This document shows, piece after piece, positions 1 to 9,070 of a stretch of DNA of 64,000 bases (the stretch's first letter is position 1; the number at the start of each line of letters is the position of its first letter). The notes beneath the pieces are model-generated. The model was not told the origin of the DNA and searched no databases. It was given only the letters and a program-made list of their open reading frames with translations. The stretch is from contig CALWMN010000002.1 in assembly GCA_944381935.1 (NCBI GenBank), positions 1 through 64,000 of the forward strand, read 5' to 3'. Both the position numbers and the translations under genes were made by a program. Source of the stretch: an uncultured Mediterraneibacter sp. (GTDB lineage Bacteria; Bacillota; Clostridia; Lachnospirales; Lachnospiraceae).

Positions 1-93
1 GGGCGCGAGGAGCGTCAAAAAAAGGGCGCAGAATCTGGGCCGGAAGCGTCGGACGGTATGCGTCCGCAAGAATCGGTGCGGAAAATCAAGTAG
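1..93 (+). CDS. 3' end of an upstream gene, unidentified
   Basis: An open frame runs from base 1 to a TAG at 91-93 and would give the last 30 residues of a protein whose body lies outside the window. The peptide is hydrophilic and rich in Arg, Lys, Glu and Ser, ending VRKIK. It stops 17 nt before the hprK start, as expected for an upstream operon member. In related Firmicutes uvrC often sits here, but these residues do not look like the helix-hairpin-helix end of UvrC, so I give no name. A tail this short could be chance. Confidence 0.3.
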   Translation, partial: GREERQKKGAESGPEASDGMRPQESVRKIK

Positions 94-110
94 TAAAAGG
101 AGATTGTTTT

Positions 111-1046
111 ATGGGACAACATGGCGTTAAACTGACAGAAATTGTTCAGAAAATGAATCTGAAGAATCTTACGCCGGACATCGATCTGGTCGGGCGGGAA
201 GTAAATATGCCGGATGTGAACAGACCGGCGCTTCAGTTGACAGGTTTTTTTGACCATTTTGATTCAGACAGAGTACAGATTATCGGGTATGTAGAATACA
301 CATATCTCCAGACATTGTCAGAAGAAAGAAAGATTGAAATATATGATAAGATGCTGGGACACAAGATTTCATGCATTGTATTCAGCAGAAACCTGCAGCC
401 GGATGAAATTTTCCTGAATAAGGCCCTGGAATATGAAGTCCCTATTTTTTCTACCACTAAGAAAACGTCGTCGTTCATGGCAGAGCTGATACGCTGGCTG
501 AATGTGAGGCTGGCACCCTGTATTTCCATACATGGCGTCCTGGTCGATGTCTACGGCGTGGGAGTCCTGATCATGGGTGAGAGCGGTATCGGGAAGAGCG
601 AGGCAGCACTGGAACTGATTAAGAGGGGACACCGTCTGGTTACGGATGACGTAGTGGAAATACGAAAAGTCAGCGATGATACCCTGGTCGGATCTGCCCC
701 GGACATCACAAGGCACTTTATTGAGCTGCGCGGTATTGGTATCGTGGATGTGAAATCCATGTTTGGTGTGCAAAGCGTCAGGGAGACACAGAATATTGAC
801 CTTGTTATCACACTGGAAGACTGGAGCCGGGATAAAGAATATGACAGGCTCGGGCTTGAGGAGGAATACACCGAATTTCTCGGCAACAAAGTCGTGTGCC
901 ACAGTATCCCGATCCGTCCGGGCAGGAACCTGGCGATCATTGTCGAATCTGCCGCAGTCAACCACAGACAGAAACAGATGGGATATAATGCAGCGCAGGA
1001 GCTTTATAAGAGAGTGCAGGAGAATCTGGCAAAGAGAAATCAATAA
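111..1046 (+). CDS. hprK: HPr kinase/phosphorylase
   Basis: Bifunctional enzyme that phosphorylates and dephosphorylates Ser46 of HPr, setting CcpA-dependent carbon catabolite control and PTS activity in the cytoplasm. The 311-residue length is normal. Seen in the sequence: the conserved His region HGVLVDVYG (about 141-149), a Walker A motif GESGIGKS (156-163), and the family signature around ELRGIGIVDVKSMFG (205-219). The start has an AAAAGGAG-type ribosome binding site about 8 nt upstream. The next gene, a ROK glucokinase, follows after 28 nt on the same strand, so both probably share a transcript. That pairing fits a sugar-sensing role. Confidence 0.96.
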   Translation: MGQHGVKLTEIVQKMNLKNLTPDIDLVGREVNMPDVNRPALQLTGFFDHFDSDRVQIIGYVEYTYLQTLSEERKIEIYDKMLGHKISCIVFSRNLQPDEIFLNKALEYEVPIFSTTKKTSSFMAELIRWLNVRLAPCISIHGVLVDVYGVGVLIMGESGIGKSEAALELIKRGHRLVTDDVVEIRKVSDDTLVGSAPDITRHFIELRGIGIVDVKSMFGVQSVRETQNIDLVITLEDWSRDKEYDRLGLEEEYTEFLGNKVVCHSIPIRPGRNLAIIVESAAVNHRQKQMGYNAAQELYKRVQENLAKRNQ

Positions 1047-1074
1047 ATATCAATAACGGACAGGGAGAAGAGTT

Positions 1075-2010
1075 ATGAAATATTGTTTTGGTGTGGACAT
1101 AGGCGGTACAACAGTTAAAATGGGACTCCTTGATGCAGAAGGAAATATCATTGACAAATGGGAGATCACAACGGATACCTCAGAGGAGGGCAGGGCAATC
1201 CTGCCCGATATAGCTGCATCTGTTGAAAATAAGATTGCGGAGCATCAGCTGGATAAAAGCGATATTCTGGGAATAGGGGCCGGTGTCCCTGCCCCTGTGA
1301 CTTCTGAAGGGGTTGTGAATGGAAGCGCGAATCTGGGATGGAATTATAAAGAAGTAAAAAGAGAGCTGGAAGAGCTTACGGGACTCAAAGCAGTGATCGG
1401 AAACGATGCAAATGTAGCTGCTCTTGGTGAAATGTGGAAAGGCGGCGGCCTTGGGCAGAGAAATCTGATTATGGTCACGCTCGGCACGGGCGTTGGCGGT
1501 GGCGTCATCATTGACGGCCGGATACTGGTCGGGGAGAATGGAGCAGGAGGGGAGATCGGGCACCTCTGCGTGAATTATGAGGAAAACGACAGGTGCGGCT
1601 GCGGAAACAGGGGATGTCTGGAACAGTATGCATCCGCTACAGGAATTGTACGGCTGGCGAAAAAGAAATTGGGGCAGGAACTCCGCCCTACCAGCCTGAA
1701 CAAAGAGGATGTGACGGCAAAGGATGTCTTTGATGCCGTAAAGGAAGGCGATGAAGTCGCAAAAGAAATCGCAGTGGAGTTTGGGAGATATCTGGGATAT
1801 GCCCTGGCGAACCTGGCAGCGGTCATCGATCCGGCGGTTATCGTCATCGGCGGCGGTGTTTCCAAAGCAGGAGAGGTTCTGATACCATACATAGAAGAAC
1901 CCTATGTGGAAAGAGCCTTTTTTGCAAATAAAAAGGTAAAGTTCGTTCTGGCAACACTTGGAAACGATGCGGGAATATACGGAGCTGCGAAGCTGGTTCT
2001 GGATAGTTAG
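1075..2010 (+). CDS. glcK: ROK-family glucokinase
   Basis: Cytoplasmic ATP-dependent glucokinase making glucose-6-phosphate from glucose not imported by the PTS. The 311 residues carry the N-terminal phosphate-binding motif GVDIGGTTVK (6-15), the sugar-site DANVAA (111-116), the second phosphate loop LGTGVGGGV, and the ROK signature with zinc ligands H163 and a CGCGNRGC cluster (174-181). A ribosome binding site (GGGAGAAG) precedes the ATG. It follows hprK and ends before a strong bidirectional terminator. ROK kinases for other hexoses (mannose, N-acetylmannosamine) look similar, so substrate is assigned by family and context. Confidence 0.9.
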   Translation: MKYCFGVDIGGTTVKMGLLDAEGNIIDKWEITTDTSEEGRAILPDIAASVENKIAEHQLDKSDILGIGAGVPAPVTSEGVVNGSANLGWNYKEVKRELEELTGLKAVIGNDANVAALGEMWKGGGLGQRNLIMVTLGTGVGGGVIIDGRILVGENGAGGEIGHLCVNYEENDRCGCGNRGCLEQYASATGIVRLAKKKLGQELRPTSLNKEDVTAKDVFDAVKEGDEVAKEIAVEFGRYLGYALANLAAVIDPAVIVIGGGVSKAGEVLIPYIEEPYVERAFFANKKVKFVLATLGNDAGIYGAAKLVLDS

Positions 2011-2024
2011 CACATACAAACTAT

Positions 2025-2068
2025 AAAAAATTTGAGCGCCCTGCAGATGCAGGGCGCTCAAATTTTTT
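2025..2068. terminator. bidirectional terminator between glcK and the PBP gene
   Basis: Perfect 20-bp arms (2025-2044 and 2049-2068) around a 4-nt loop. One arm starts with six A and the other ends with six T, so it works on both strands. It separates the two convergent genes and lies directly after the PBP stop codon. Confidence 0.93.
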
Positions 2069-2073
2069 ATATA

Positions 2074-4602
2074 TCACTGGGCAGGCGCCTCACCGCCCTC
2101 TGGCGGTGTCTCCGTAGGCGCCTGTTCCTCCGGCGGTGTTTCCTGAGGCTGTTCTACAGGCGCCTGTTCCTCCGGCGGTGTTTCCTGAGGCTGTTCTGCA
2201 GGTGCCTCTTCCACAGGCTGTTCACCTGTCTCTTCCGGCGGCGCTTCTTCCGGCGCTTCCTCCTCCGGTTCAGGCTCCACATAATGTCCGCCGCAGCTCT
2301 GAGTCGGAGCATTATCCTTGGCGAAATATTCTGTCATGGATGGACAACTGTCCACAGCCAGAAGACCGGTTTCTGTGCAGATCGTTTTTTTCTCGACAGA
2401 GGAAGGAACGGTAAATGCCTTGTCTTCAAGTCCCTCATGGACTCTCTCCATGATATTTTTCCATAGCCTGGAGTGCCAGGACTGGTTCATGTTTTCCATC
2501 GGCTTGTTGCTGTCATAGCCGCCCCATACAGACGCCGTATAGTAGGGGGTAAATGCGGACAGCCACAGGTCCGTACTGTTCTGGGTCGTACCGGTCTTGC
2601 CGGCAGCGTGCATATTGCTGAGCCGTGCAGCCGTACCGGTCCCCTGATTGATGACATCCTCCATTGCGCTTGTAAGAAGATAAGCAGTGGAGTCCTTGAT
2701 CACCTCATGTGTATCAGGAGTAGAGTTGTCAAGCAGCACATTGCCGTCGTGATCCAGAATCTGCGTGTACAGGATTGGCTCTGTGTAAACGCCTCCGTTG
2801 GCGATTGCAGCGTAAGCGGCAGTCATCTCAATATTATAGACCCCATATGTGATACCGCCCAGTGCCTTTGCCTGAGAAGTTTTGTCCTCATCGGAGAGAG
2901 TGGTGAAGCCGAAGTCAAGCAGATATTCGTATCCTTTTTCCTCTCCGACCACTTCTGTGAGAGTACGCACAGCGCATACGTTCATGGAGTGTTCAATTGC
3001 ATAGCGCACACGTGTCGTCCCAATGTATTTGTTATCCCAGTTGTTGACCTTCTGCCCGTTCTTATATTCGTAAGGCTCATCCTCGATTGTGCTGGCAAGT
3101 GTCATGCCGCACTCATTCAATGCCGGGGCATAGGTAGAGACGATCTTAAAGCAGGATCCAGGCTGCCTGTATGAATCCGTCGCGCGGTTCAGCGACAGGC
3201 TGGTTGTCTTCTCGCCTCGCCCGCCGACGATGGCTTTCACCTGTCCCGTGTACTGATCCATCACAACGACAGATGCCTGGGGCTGCGGAGAGATGTCAAT
3301 ATTTTCATCGACTGTGTCATTCTCCCCGATATTGAGGGTCCCTTTATATTCTGAGATCATTTCATTGGCAGCATCCTTAGAGCTGAATACGAGAGGATAT
3401 TTGTCGCCATAGGTATCCTGGATATAGGAAGCAAGCTGCTCCTTGCTGTAGTTTTCTGTTGTGCCGTCCTCACGGTGGATGGTAAGTGCATAGTCAAGAC
3501 CATATTCTGACACAGTCAGATAATCGTCGACATTGTCAACCTCCTCATCACAGATCTTCTGAATCTCGGCATCCTGGGTGGAAGTGATCGTCAGCCCGCC
3601 GCTGTAGAGAAGGTTGTAAGCCTGTGTTTCAGAATATCCCTTCTCATCCATCAGGTCATTGACGACCTGTTCGATCAGTGCGTCGACAAAGTAAGAGAAA
3701 GGCGAGTTATCAGTTGTTACAGCCGCAGTTTCAAGAATACGGTCATACACATTGTCTGCCATAGCTTCATCGTATTCACCCTGTGTGATGTAACCCTGTT
3801 CCAGCATATTGTTGAGAACCCTCTCACGCCTTTGGGCATTTGCCTCGGGATTCCGCACAGGATCCAGATTGGAAGGATTCTGTGTGATTGCGGCGATGAC
3901 AGCACATTCAGACAGTGTGAGATCAGACACATCTTTATTAAAATACCGGGTGGCGGCCGCCTGTACGCCAAGGCACCCCTGCCCCAGATTGATTGTATTC
4001 ATGTATGCTTCCAGGATCTCTTCCTTACTCAGCTCCTTTTCAATCTGGAGGGCAAGATACTGTTCCTGCAGTTTTCTCTCTACCCTGTCATACAGAGTTT
4101 CCTCGTTTACGAAGTCCGGGAATACGTTATTCTTAATAAGCTGCTGGGTCAGCGTACTGGCACCCTCTGTAAACTGGAACTTGTTCGCGATGCCGACAAC
4201 GCCTGCCCTTATGATACCCTGGAGGTCAATTCCGTTGTGCTCATAGAAACGCTCGTCCTCAATGGCGACAAAAGCGTGCGCCATATATTCCGGGATCTGG
4301 TCATAGGTGCGGTATACACGGTTGGAGCTTGAATCATTCAGCTTTTCAATCTGGTTTCCATTCTGGTCTACAATGAAGGTCGTATACCCCTGGGGCATGA
4401 TATCCTCTGCGGACACCGAGGGAGTATTCTCTATGATCTTCAGGGCAAATATTCCTGCGCCCGCGACACAGATTACGCCAAGAAGCAGCACGCTGACGAC
4501 AAGAGCCTTGAAAAATCTGACTCCGACCCGCTTTTTCTGCATCTTCTTCTTTGAAGAGATATCTTTCTTTCTCCTGGAAAGATTGCTTTTTCCATAATTC
4601 AC
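2074..4602 (-). CDS. class A penicillin-binding protein (PBP1A-like)
   Basis: Bifunctional cell-wall synthase: a GT51 glycosyltransferase that polymerises lipid II plus a transpeptidase that cross-links it. Numbering from an ATG at 4611: a basic cytoplasmic N-terminus, one membrane segment (about 33-58), GT51 motifs EDERFYEHNGID (118-129) and GASTLTQQ (150-157), then transpeptidase motifs SCFK (486-489), SMN (542-544) and KTGT (672-675). The last 65 or so residues are a Pro/Glu repeat tail. The AGGAGG abuts the ATG at 4611 with no spacing, whereas a GTG at 4602 lies 9 nt from it. I therefore chose GTG, giving 842 residues. All catalytic motifs are intact. Confidence 0.95.
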   Translation of the reverse strand: MNYGKSNLSRRKKDISSKKKMQKKRVGVRFFKALVVSVLLLGVICVAGAGIFALKIIENTPSVSAEDIMPQGYTTFIVDQNGNQIEKLNDSSSNRVYRTYDQIPEYMAHAFVAIEDERFYEHNGIDLQGIIRAGVVGIANKFQFTEGASTLTQQLIKNNVFPDFVNEETLYDRVERKLQEQYLALQIEKELSKEEILEAYMNTINLGQGCLGVQAAATRYFNKDVSDLTLSECAVIAAITQNPSNLDPVRNPEANAQRRERVLNNMLEQGYITQGEYDEAMADNVYDRILETAAVTTDNSPFSYFVDALIEQVVNDLMDEKGYSETQAYNLLYSGGLTITSTQDAEIQKICDEEVDNVDDYLTVSEYGLDYALTIHREDGTTENYSKEQLASYIQDTYGDKYPLVFSSKDAANEMISEYKGTLNIGENDTVDENIDISPQPQASVVVMDQYTGQVKAIVGGRGEKTTSLSLNRATDSYRQPGSCFKIVSTYAPALNECGMTLASTIEDEPYEYKNGQKVNNWDNKYIGTTRVRYAIEHSMNVCAVRTLTEVVGEEKGYEYLLDFGFTTLSDEDKTSQAKALGGITYGVYNIEMTAAYAAIANGGVYTEPILYTQILDHDGNVLLDNSTPDTHEVIKDSTAYLLTSAMEDVINQGTGTAARLSNMHAAGKTGTTQNSTDLWLSAFTPYYTASVWGGYDSNKPMENMNQSWHSRLWKNIMERVHEGLEDKAFTVPSSVEKKTICTETGLLAVDSCPSMTEYFAKDNAPTQSCGGHYVEPEPEEEAPEEAPPEETGEQPVEEAPAEQPQETPPEEQAPVEQPQETPPEEQAPTETPPEGGEAPAQ
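2098..2270. repeat. degenerate coding repeats for the PBP Pro/Glu tail
   Basis: Imperfect direct repeats of 30-50 bp (for example around 2104-2155 and 2158-2200) encode a repeated QPQETPPEEQAP unit at the C-terminus of the PBP. Copy number is likely to vary by slippage. In the family such tails are disordered and may sit in the wall. Confidence 0.7.
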
Positions 4603-4632
4603 GAATAACATCCTCCTTTATCAACTCTTATG

Positions 4633-4638
4633 ATTATA
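4633..4638 (-). promoter_or_regulatory. -10 element of the PBP promoter
   Basis: On the minus strand a perfect TATAAT preceded by GC lies about 30 nt upstream of the PBP start. The matching -35 is weak (TTTATT, 17 nt away) and A/T-rich DNA lies upstream, which could act as an UP element. Confidence 0.5.
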
Positions 4639-4707
4639 GCAAATTTACTTTTTTAAATAAAGATAAAAATAAAAACTTCACATTTTCATCAAAATCTTAA
4701 GAAAATC

Positions 4708-4735
4708 TTGAGATTTTTGGTTTATCTGGTATAGT
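4708..4735 (+). promoter_or_regulatory. sigma-A type promoter for yigZ
   Basis: TTGAGA (4708-4713) and TATAGT (4730-4735) are separated by 16 nt, with an AGGAGG 17 nt further on and the ATG at 4766. Confidence 0.7.
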
Positions 4736-4765
4736 AAGGGCAGTGTATATTCAGGAGGACAAAAG

Positions 4766-5419
4766 ATGGAGAGCTACAATACGGTCCATACAGGCGGCAG
4801 CGGTGAGATCACAGAAAAAAAATCCAGGTTTATCGCAGAGGTATTCCCGGTTGTATCGGAAGAAGAGGCAATGAAACATCTTGATGAGGTCAGGAAAAAG
4901 CACTGGGATGCGCGCCATCACTGCTGGGCATATGTAATAGGAAGAAATCCGTCTGCAGAGAGGATGAGCGATGACGGGGAACCGGCAGGCACAGCGGGGA
5001 AACCGATCCTGGAGGTAATCCGCGGAAGAAGGATTACGGATGTGCTTGTCATTGTGACGCGGTACTTTGGCGGAACCCTGCTGGGGACGGGAGGGCTGGT
5101 GAGGGCGTACACCGCCTCAGCGTCGGAAGGATTAAAGCACAGTAAGATTATTACCAAAATTCACGGGTTTAAACTGAAGATCAGGACGGAATATACAGAG
5201 CTGGGAAAGCTTCAGTATCTTTTGGGCAAAAGAGGGATCCTGACTCTGGACAGCATCTATGAAGATAAAGCCGAACTGATCGTGCTGGTCCCGGATGAAG
5301 AAGAATGTGCGCTTCAGGAGGAGATTATGGAGGGGACCAACGGCCGCGCGGCCATGGAAAAGGGCGACGGATGCTGGTTTGCACGGATGGGGGATGGGAC
5401 CGAGGTCTTTACAGAATGA
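4766..5419 (+). CDS. YigZ/IMPACT family protein
   Basis: Member of the UPF0029/IMPACT family, conserved but of unsettled function; proposed roles involve nucleic acid or ribosome-associated regulation (family knowledge). The 217 residues show the N-terminal IMPACT fold with DDGEPAGTAGKP (69-80) and RYFGGTLLGTGGL (99-111), followed by a C-terminal ferredoxin-like DUF1949-type region. An AGGAGG lies 7 nt upstream of the ATG, and the gene has its own promoter and terminator, so it is monocistronic. No odd features. Confidence 0.9.
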   Translation: MESYNTVHTGGSGEITEKKSRFIAEVFPVVSEEEAMKHLDEVRKKHWDARHHCWAYVIGRNPSAERMSDDGEPAGTAGKPILEVIRGRRITDVLVIVTRYFGGTLLGTGGLVRAYTASASEGLKHSKIITKIHGFKLKIRTEYTELGKLQYLLGKRGILTLDSIYEDKAELIVLVPDEEECALQEEIMEGTNGRAAMEKGDGCWFARMGDGTEVFTE

Positions 5420-5458
5420 AACAGGGACGCCGTACCGATAATGTACGGCGTCCCTGTT
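5420..5458. terminator. terminator-like hairpin between yigZ and hpf
   Basis: Perfect 16-bp arms (5420-5435 and 5443-5458) with a 7-nt loop, between convergent genes. There is no long T run on the plus strand; the arm ends in TGTT. Confidence 0.75.
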
Positions 5459-5469
5459 CTCGGTATTGC

Positions 5470-6027
5470 TTATGAAAATTCAGGTTCGATCAGACCGAAG
5501 GAACCGTCCTTTCTTTTGTATACAACATTGACTTCATCGGTTTCTGCATTAGAAAAAACGAAAAAGCTGTGCCCAAGAAGCTCCATCTGGATACATGCGT
5601 CTTCTGGATACATGGGTTTGATTCCGAACTTCTTTGTGCGGACAATACGGATCTCACCATCCTCGGCAGAATCATCCTCTGATTCAAAAAACTCTTTTTT
5701 GAAACTGCTGCCGGAGGCGGAAGCTGTGAAATGCCCCTGGCTTTTTGCCACCAGTTTATTCTTGTATTTGCGAAGCTGGCGTTCGATAACTTCCTCTACA
5801 AGATCGACGGACACATACATATCGCTGCTTGTCTGCTCAGAACGGATAATATGGCCTTTTACGGGAATCGTCACCTCGATCTTCTGACGGTCCTTCTCCA
5901 CGCTGAGCGTTACAATAATTTCTGTTTCAGGAGTAAAGTACCTTTCCAGTTTTCCTAATTTCTGTTCAATCGTATCCTTTAATGCAGGTGTCACTTCGAT
6001 GTTTTTTCCGCTGATGATAAAATTCAT
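5470..6027 (-). CDS. hpf: ribosome hibernation promoting factor, long form
   Basis: Long HPF binds the 30S decoding centre and dimerises 70S ribosomes into inactive 100S particles in stationary phase. An N-terminal S30AE domain (about 1-95, starting MNFIISGKNIEVT) is joined by a Ser/Glu-rich linker to a C-terminal dimerisation domain containing the typical MELLGHSFFVF segment. A TTG nine bases further upstream would add three residues, but AGGAGT sits 9 nt before the ATG at 6027, so I take 6027 (185 residues). It lies upstream of and on the same strand as nothing else nearby; typA, also minus strand, is separated by more than 100 bp. Confidence 0.93.
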   Translation of the reverse strand: MNFIISGKNIEVTPALKDTIEQKLGKLERYFTPETEIIVTLSVEKDRQKIEVTIPVKGHIIRSEQTSSDMYVSVDLVEEVIERQLRKYKNKLVAKSQGHFTASASGSSFKKEFFESEDDSAEDGEIRIVRTKKFGIKPMYPEDACIQMELLGHSFFVFSNAETDEVNVVYKRKDGSFGLIEPEFS

Positions 6028-6043
6028 GCTGCTCAACTCCTTT

Positions 6044-6099
6044 TGTTCATATTATACAGGAAGAATACAGAATCCCGCCTGTATTATGTTCATATTATA
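6044..6099 (-). promoter_or_regulatory. hpf upstream region with duplicated -10-like element
   Basis: The 13-bp sequence TGTTCATATTATA (plus strand) occurs at 6044-6056 and again at 6087-6099. On the minus strand each copy reads as TATAAT followed by ATGAACA. Either could be the hpf -10; neither has a good -35, which suggests an alternative sigma factor or an activator. Confidence 0.4.
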
Positions 6100-6137
6100 A
6101 CATGGAACAGCATTAATGTATAGAAGAAACCTTCGAT

Positions 6138-7967
6138 TTATTGCTTTAAGCTGCTGCGCTTCCTCATCCTGGAATCCAGGATTTTTTTGCGGATGCGCAG
6201 CGATTTCGGAGTCACTTCGAGCAGCTCATCCGTATCGATAAAATCAAGTGCCTGCTCCAGGCTTAAGATACGCGGCGGGGTTAACCGGAGCGCTTCGTCC
6301 GCGCTGGAAGAACGGGTGTTGGTCAGATGCTTGGTTTTGCACACGTTAAGCTCAATATCTTCCGCCTTCCCGTTCTGGCCGATCACCATTCCGGCATACA
6401 CCTTCTCCCCGGGACCGATAAACAGGACGCCCCGATCCTGTGCGCTGTACAGGCCGTAAGTTACAGACTCGCCGGTTTCAAAGGCGATCAGGGAACCCTG
6501 CTTGCGGTACTGGATATCTCCTTTATACGGCGCATAACAGTCAAAGCTTGTGTTGAGGATTCCGTTTCCCTTCGTATCGGTGAGAAATTCACCCCGGTAT
6601 CCGATGAGTCCGCGTGAAGGGATGGAAAATTCAAGGCGCGTATATCCGCCGCTGGAGGTGCCCATATTGCGCAGTTCCCCTTTTCTCTGGCTTAATTTGT
6701 CGATCACAACGCCAGTAAACTCATCGGGGACATCCACGTATGCCATCTCCATCGGCTCAAGTTTCTTTCCATTTTCATCTGTTTTGTAGAGAACCTCTGC
6801 CTTGCTCACCGCAAATTCATATCCTTCGCGGCGCATATTTTCGATCAGGACAGACAGGTGGAGCTCTCCTCTTCCCGATACCTTAAAGCTGTCGGCATTT
6901 TCGGTTTCCTCTACGCGCAGGCTGACATCTGTGTTCAGTTCGCGGAGCAGTCTTTCGCGGATATGCCGGGATGTCACGTATTTTCCTTCCTGCCCGGCGA
7001 AGGGACTGTCGTTGACCAGGAACTGCATGGAGATCGTGGGCTCGGATATCTTCTGGAACGGGATGGGGGCAGGAGCATCCGGAGAGCAGAGCGTATCCCC
7101 GATAGAGATATCGGAGATACCGGATATCGCCACGATCGAGCCGATCGCGGCATCCTTCACCTCTACTTTGCCCAGCCCGTCAAATTCATAGAGCTTGCTG
7201 ATTTTTACCTTTTCCTGCTTATCAGGGTCATGGTGGTTCACCAGGAGCATCTCCTGGTTGACCGAGATCGTCCCGTTCTCCACCTTCCCGATGCCGATGC
7301 GCCCTACATATTCATTGTAATCAATGGTGCTGATCAGCACCTGGGTAGGCGCCTCGGGGTCTCCCTCGGGAGCCGGAATATAGTCAAGGATGGTCTCAAA
7401 GAGCGGCTTCATATCACGCTCATCGTCCGACAGGTCGAGGACGGCGACTCCTGCCTTGGCGGAAGCGTACACAAAGGGGCACTCAAGCTGTTCGTCGGAG
7501 GCTCCCAGGTCAATGAAGAGCTCCAGGACTTCATCGATGACAGCATCCGGCCGCGCTTCGGGACGGTCGATCTTGTTGATGCAGACGATGACGGGGAGAT
7601 TAAGCTCCAGGGCTTTTCTCAATACAAATTTCGTCTGGGGCATTGCTCCCTCAAATGCGTCTACTACGAGGATAACGCCGTCCACCATCTTGAGGACGCG
7701 CTCCACCTCTCCGCCGAAATCAGCATGACCAGGGGTATCTACGATATTGATTTTTGTCCCTTTATAATGTACGGCAGTATTTTTGGACAGGATTGTGATG
7801 CCGCGTTCACGCTCGATATCGTTGGAATCCATGACACGCTCTGCCACTTCCTGGTTTTCCCTGAATACACCGCTCTGTTTGAGCAGCTCGTCCACCAGGG
7901 TCGTCTTGCCGTGGTCGACATGGGCGATGATCGCAATATTTCTTACATCTTCACGTTTTGTCATCAT
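6138..7967 (-). CDS. typA: translational GTPase TypA/BipA
   Basis: Ribosome-associated GTPase of the EF-G class, involved in 50S assembly and stress or cold adaptation. The 609 residues are normal length. Motifs: G1 AHVDHGKT (15-22), switch I ERGIT, G3 DTPGH (77-81), G4 NKID (131-134), then beta-barrel, EF-G domain III/V and the TypA-specific C-terminal domain. It starts with two Met codons and the ribosome binding site is weak (GAGTG about 10 nt upstream), so either Met is possible. It appears to be monocistronic. Confidence 0.96.
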   Translation of the reverse strand: MMTKREDVRNIAIIAHVDHGKTTLVDELLKQSGVFRENQEVAERVMDSNDIERERGITILSKNTAVHYKGTKINIVDTPGHADFGGEVERVLKMVDGVILVVDAFEGAMPQTKFVLRKALELNLPVIVCINKIDRPEARPDAVIDEVLELFIDLGASDEQLECPFVYASAKAGVAVLDLSDDERDMKPLFETILDYIPAPEGDPEAPTQVLISTIDYNEYVGRIGIGKVENGTISVNQEMLLVNHHDPDKQEKVKISKLYEFDGLGKVEVKDAAIGSIVAISGISDISIGDTLCSPDAPAPIPFQKISEPTISMQFLVNDSPFAGQEGKYVTSRHIRERLLRELNTDVSLRVEETENADSFKVSGRGELHLSVLIENMRREGYEFAVSKAEVLYKTDENGKKLEPMEMAYVDVPDEFTGVVIDKLSQRKGELRNMGTSSGGYTRLEFSIPSRGLIGYRGEFLTDTKGNGILNTSFDCYAPYKGDIQYRKQGSLIAFETGESVTYGLYSAQDRGVLFIGPGEKVYAGMVIGQNGKAEDIELNVCKTKHLTNTRSSSADEALRLTPPRILSLEQALDFIDTDELLEVTPKSLRIRKKILDSRMRKRSSLKQ

Positions 7968-8293
7968 AATGGTTCAACACTCTTTTCTCTAATATAGTAA
8001 TCGGTCGTTACAAATTCCATTTGGTAATGTAACTTTCTTATTCTATCACAAAAATATGAATTTGCAAGACTTTCACTGAGTTCAGGAATTTTTTGAGAAG
8101 CGTTTTAATATCCGGGTCGGAGATGGCTGGTGAACGGTACATTGGCAGGTGCATCCTGGAATGGGGAGTGAAAAATAATGTCGAGCCTGTGTCGAACGAT
8201 TCCGCGCAAGAGCTGTTCTAAATCATAATCTTGTCTCATACATTTAGTAGTGACTCAAAAAATACCGAAAAGAGGAAGGGAGAACTACGAATT
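7968..8293. other. intergenic region between typA and the SSB-like gene
   Basis: 326 bp with no confident gene. The 7980-8040 part is A/T-rich and should hold the typA promoter. A small plus-strand frame, 8123-8221, could encode 32 residues beginning MAGERYIGRC and ending SAQELF, but its ATG is directly next to GGAG with no spacing and I recognise no homologue. It might be a gene remnant. Confidence 0.4.
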
Positions 8294-8923
8294 ATGTCAG
8301 ATAAGATTATTGAGAACAATCAGGTAACGGTGATCGGTGAGGTGGTGTCGGAGTTTACATACAGCCACGAGGTATTCGGAGAGGGGTTCTACATGGTGGA
8401 TATCCTGGTAAAAAGGCTGAGCAGTTCAAATGACAGGATACCGGTAATGGTATCTGAACGTCTGATAGACGTAACGGAAGATTACAGGGGCACATGCATT
8501 ATGGTTTCCGGGCAGTTCCGGTCCTATAACCGACACGAAGAACAGAAAAACAGGCTGGTATTGTCCGTGTTTGCAAGAGAAATTGAATTTATTGAGGAAG
8601 AGCCGGATGGAGCGAAAACAAACCATATTTTGCTGGAAGGATACATGTGCAAACGTCCGGTCTACAGAAAGACGCCTCTTGGACGGGAGATCGCGGATCT
8701 GCTGCTTGCGGTAAACCGCCCCTATGGGAAATCAGACTATATTCCCTGCATCTGCTGGGGGCGCAATGCCAGGTACGCAGCAGGGTTTGAAGTGGGAGAG
8801 CATGTAAGGATACTGGGGCGCATACAGAGCAGGGAGTATGTGAAAAAGCTTTCGGAAACTGAGACAGAGACCAGAACGGCCTATGAAGTATCCGTGAGCA
8901 AGCTGGAATGTCTGGACGAATAA
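8294..8923 (+). CDS. single-stranded DNA-binding protein-like, two OB folds
   Basis: Resembles the clostridial SSB-like proteins of roughly 210 residues made of two OB-fold halves (about 9-95 and 110-200), each with the strand pattern of single-stranded DNA-binding proteins, for example the VTVIGEVVSEF start and a later HILLEGYMCKRP. It lacks the acidic DDDIPF-type tail of replicative SSB, so interaction with replication partners is doubtful. The open frame extends upstream to 8231, but an AAGGGAGAA ribosome binding site lies before the ATG at 8294, which I chose (209 residues). Function is inferred from the fold pattern. Confidence 0.75.
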   Translation: MSDKIIENNQVTVIGEVVSEFTYSHEVFGEGFYMVDILVKRLSSSNDRIPVMVSERLIDVTEDYRGTCIMVSGQFRSYNRHEEQKNRLVLSVFAREIEFIEEEPDGAKTNHILLEGYMCKRPVYRKTPLGREIADLLLAVNRPYGKSDYIPCICWGRNARYAAGFEVGEHVRILGRIQSREYVKKLSETETETRTAYEVSVSKLECLDE

Positions 8924-8938
8924 AGCGCTGATATTGTG

Positions 8939-8990
8939 AAAAGGATATCATATGTTGAGATTAAGTCTCAGATGTGATATTCTTTTTTAT
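8939..8990 (+). terminator. terminator after the SSB-like gene
   Basis: An imperfect stem of about 17 bp around the loop TTAAG is followed by CTTTTTTAT at roughly 8979-8988. Confidence 0.75.
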
Positions 8991-9070
8991 ATTGGAAATT
9001 TGTGATAGCCCGGCAGTTACAGGTATGGCAGGGCTGCTGCGGAAATTTATGAAACGTCAGGAGGAGAAGG

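Noticed and set aside
6858-7997. A 379-residue open frame antisense to typA
   Set aside because: Shadow of typA with no recognisable domain and no ribosome binding site.
8244-8257. A TTAGT-N4-ACTCA sequence before the SSB-like gene
   Set aside because: It has a mismatch in the right half, is not on a clear -10 and the gene has no link to iron.
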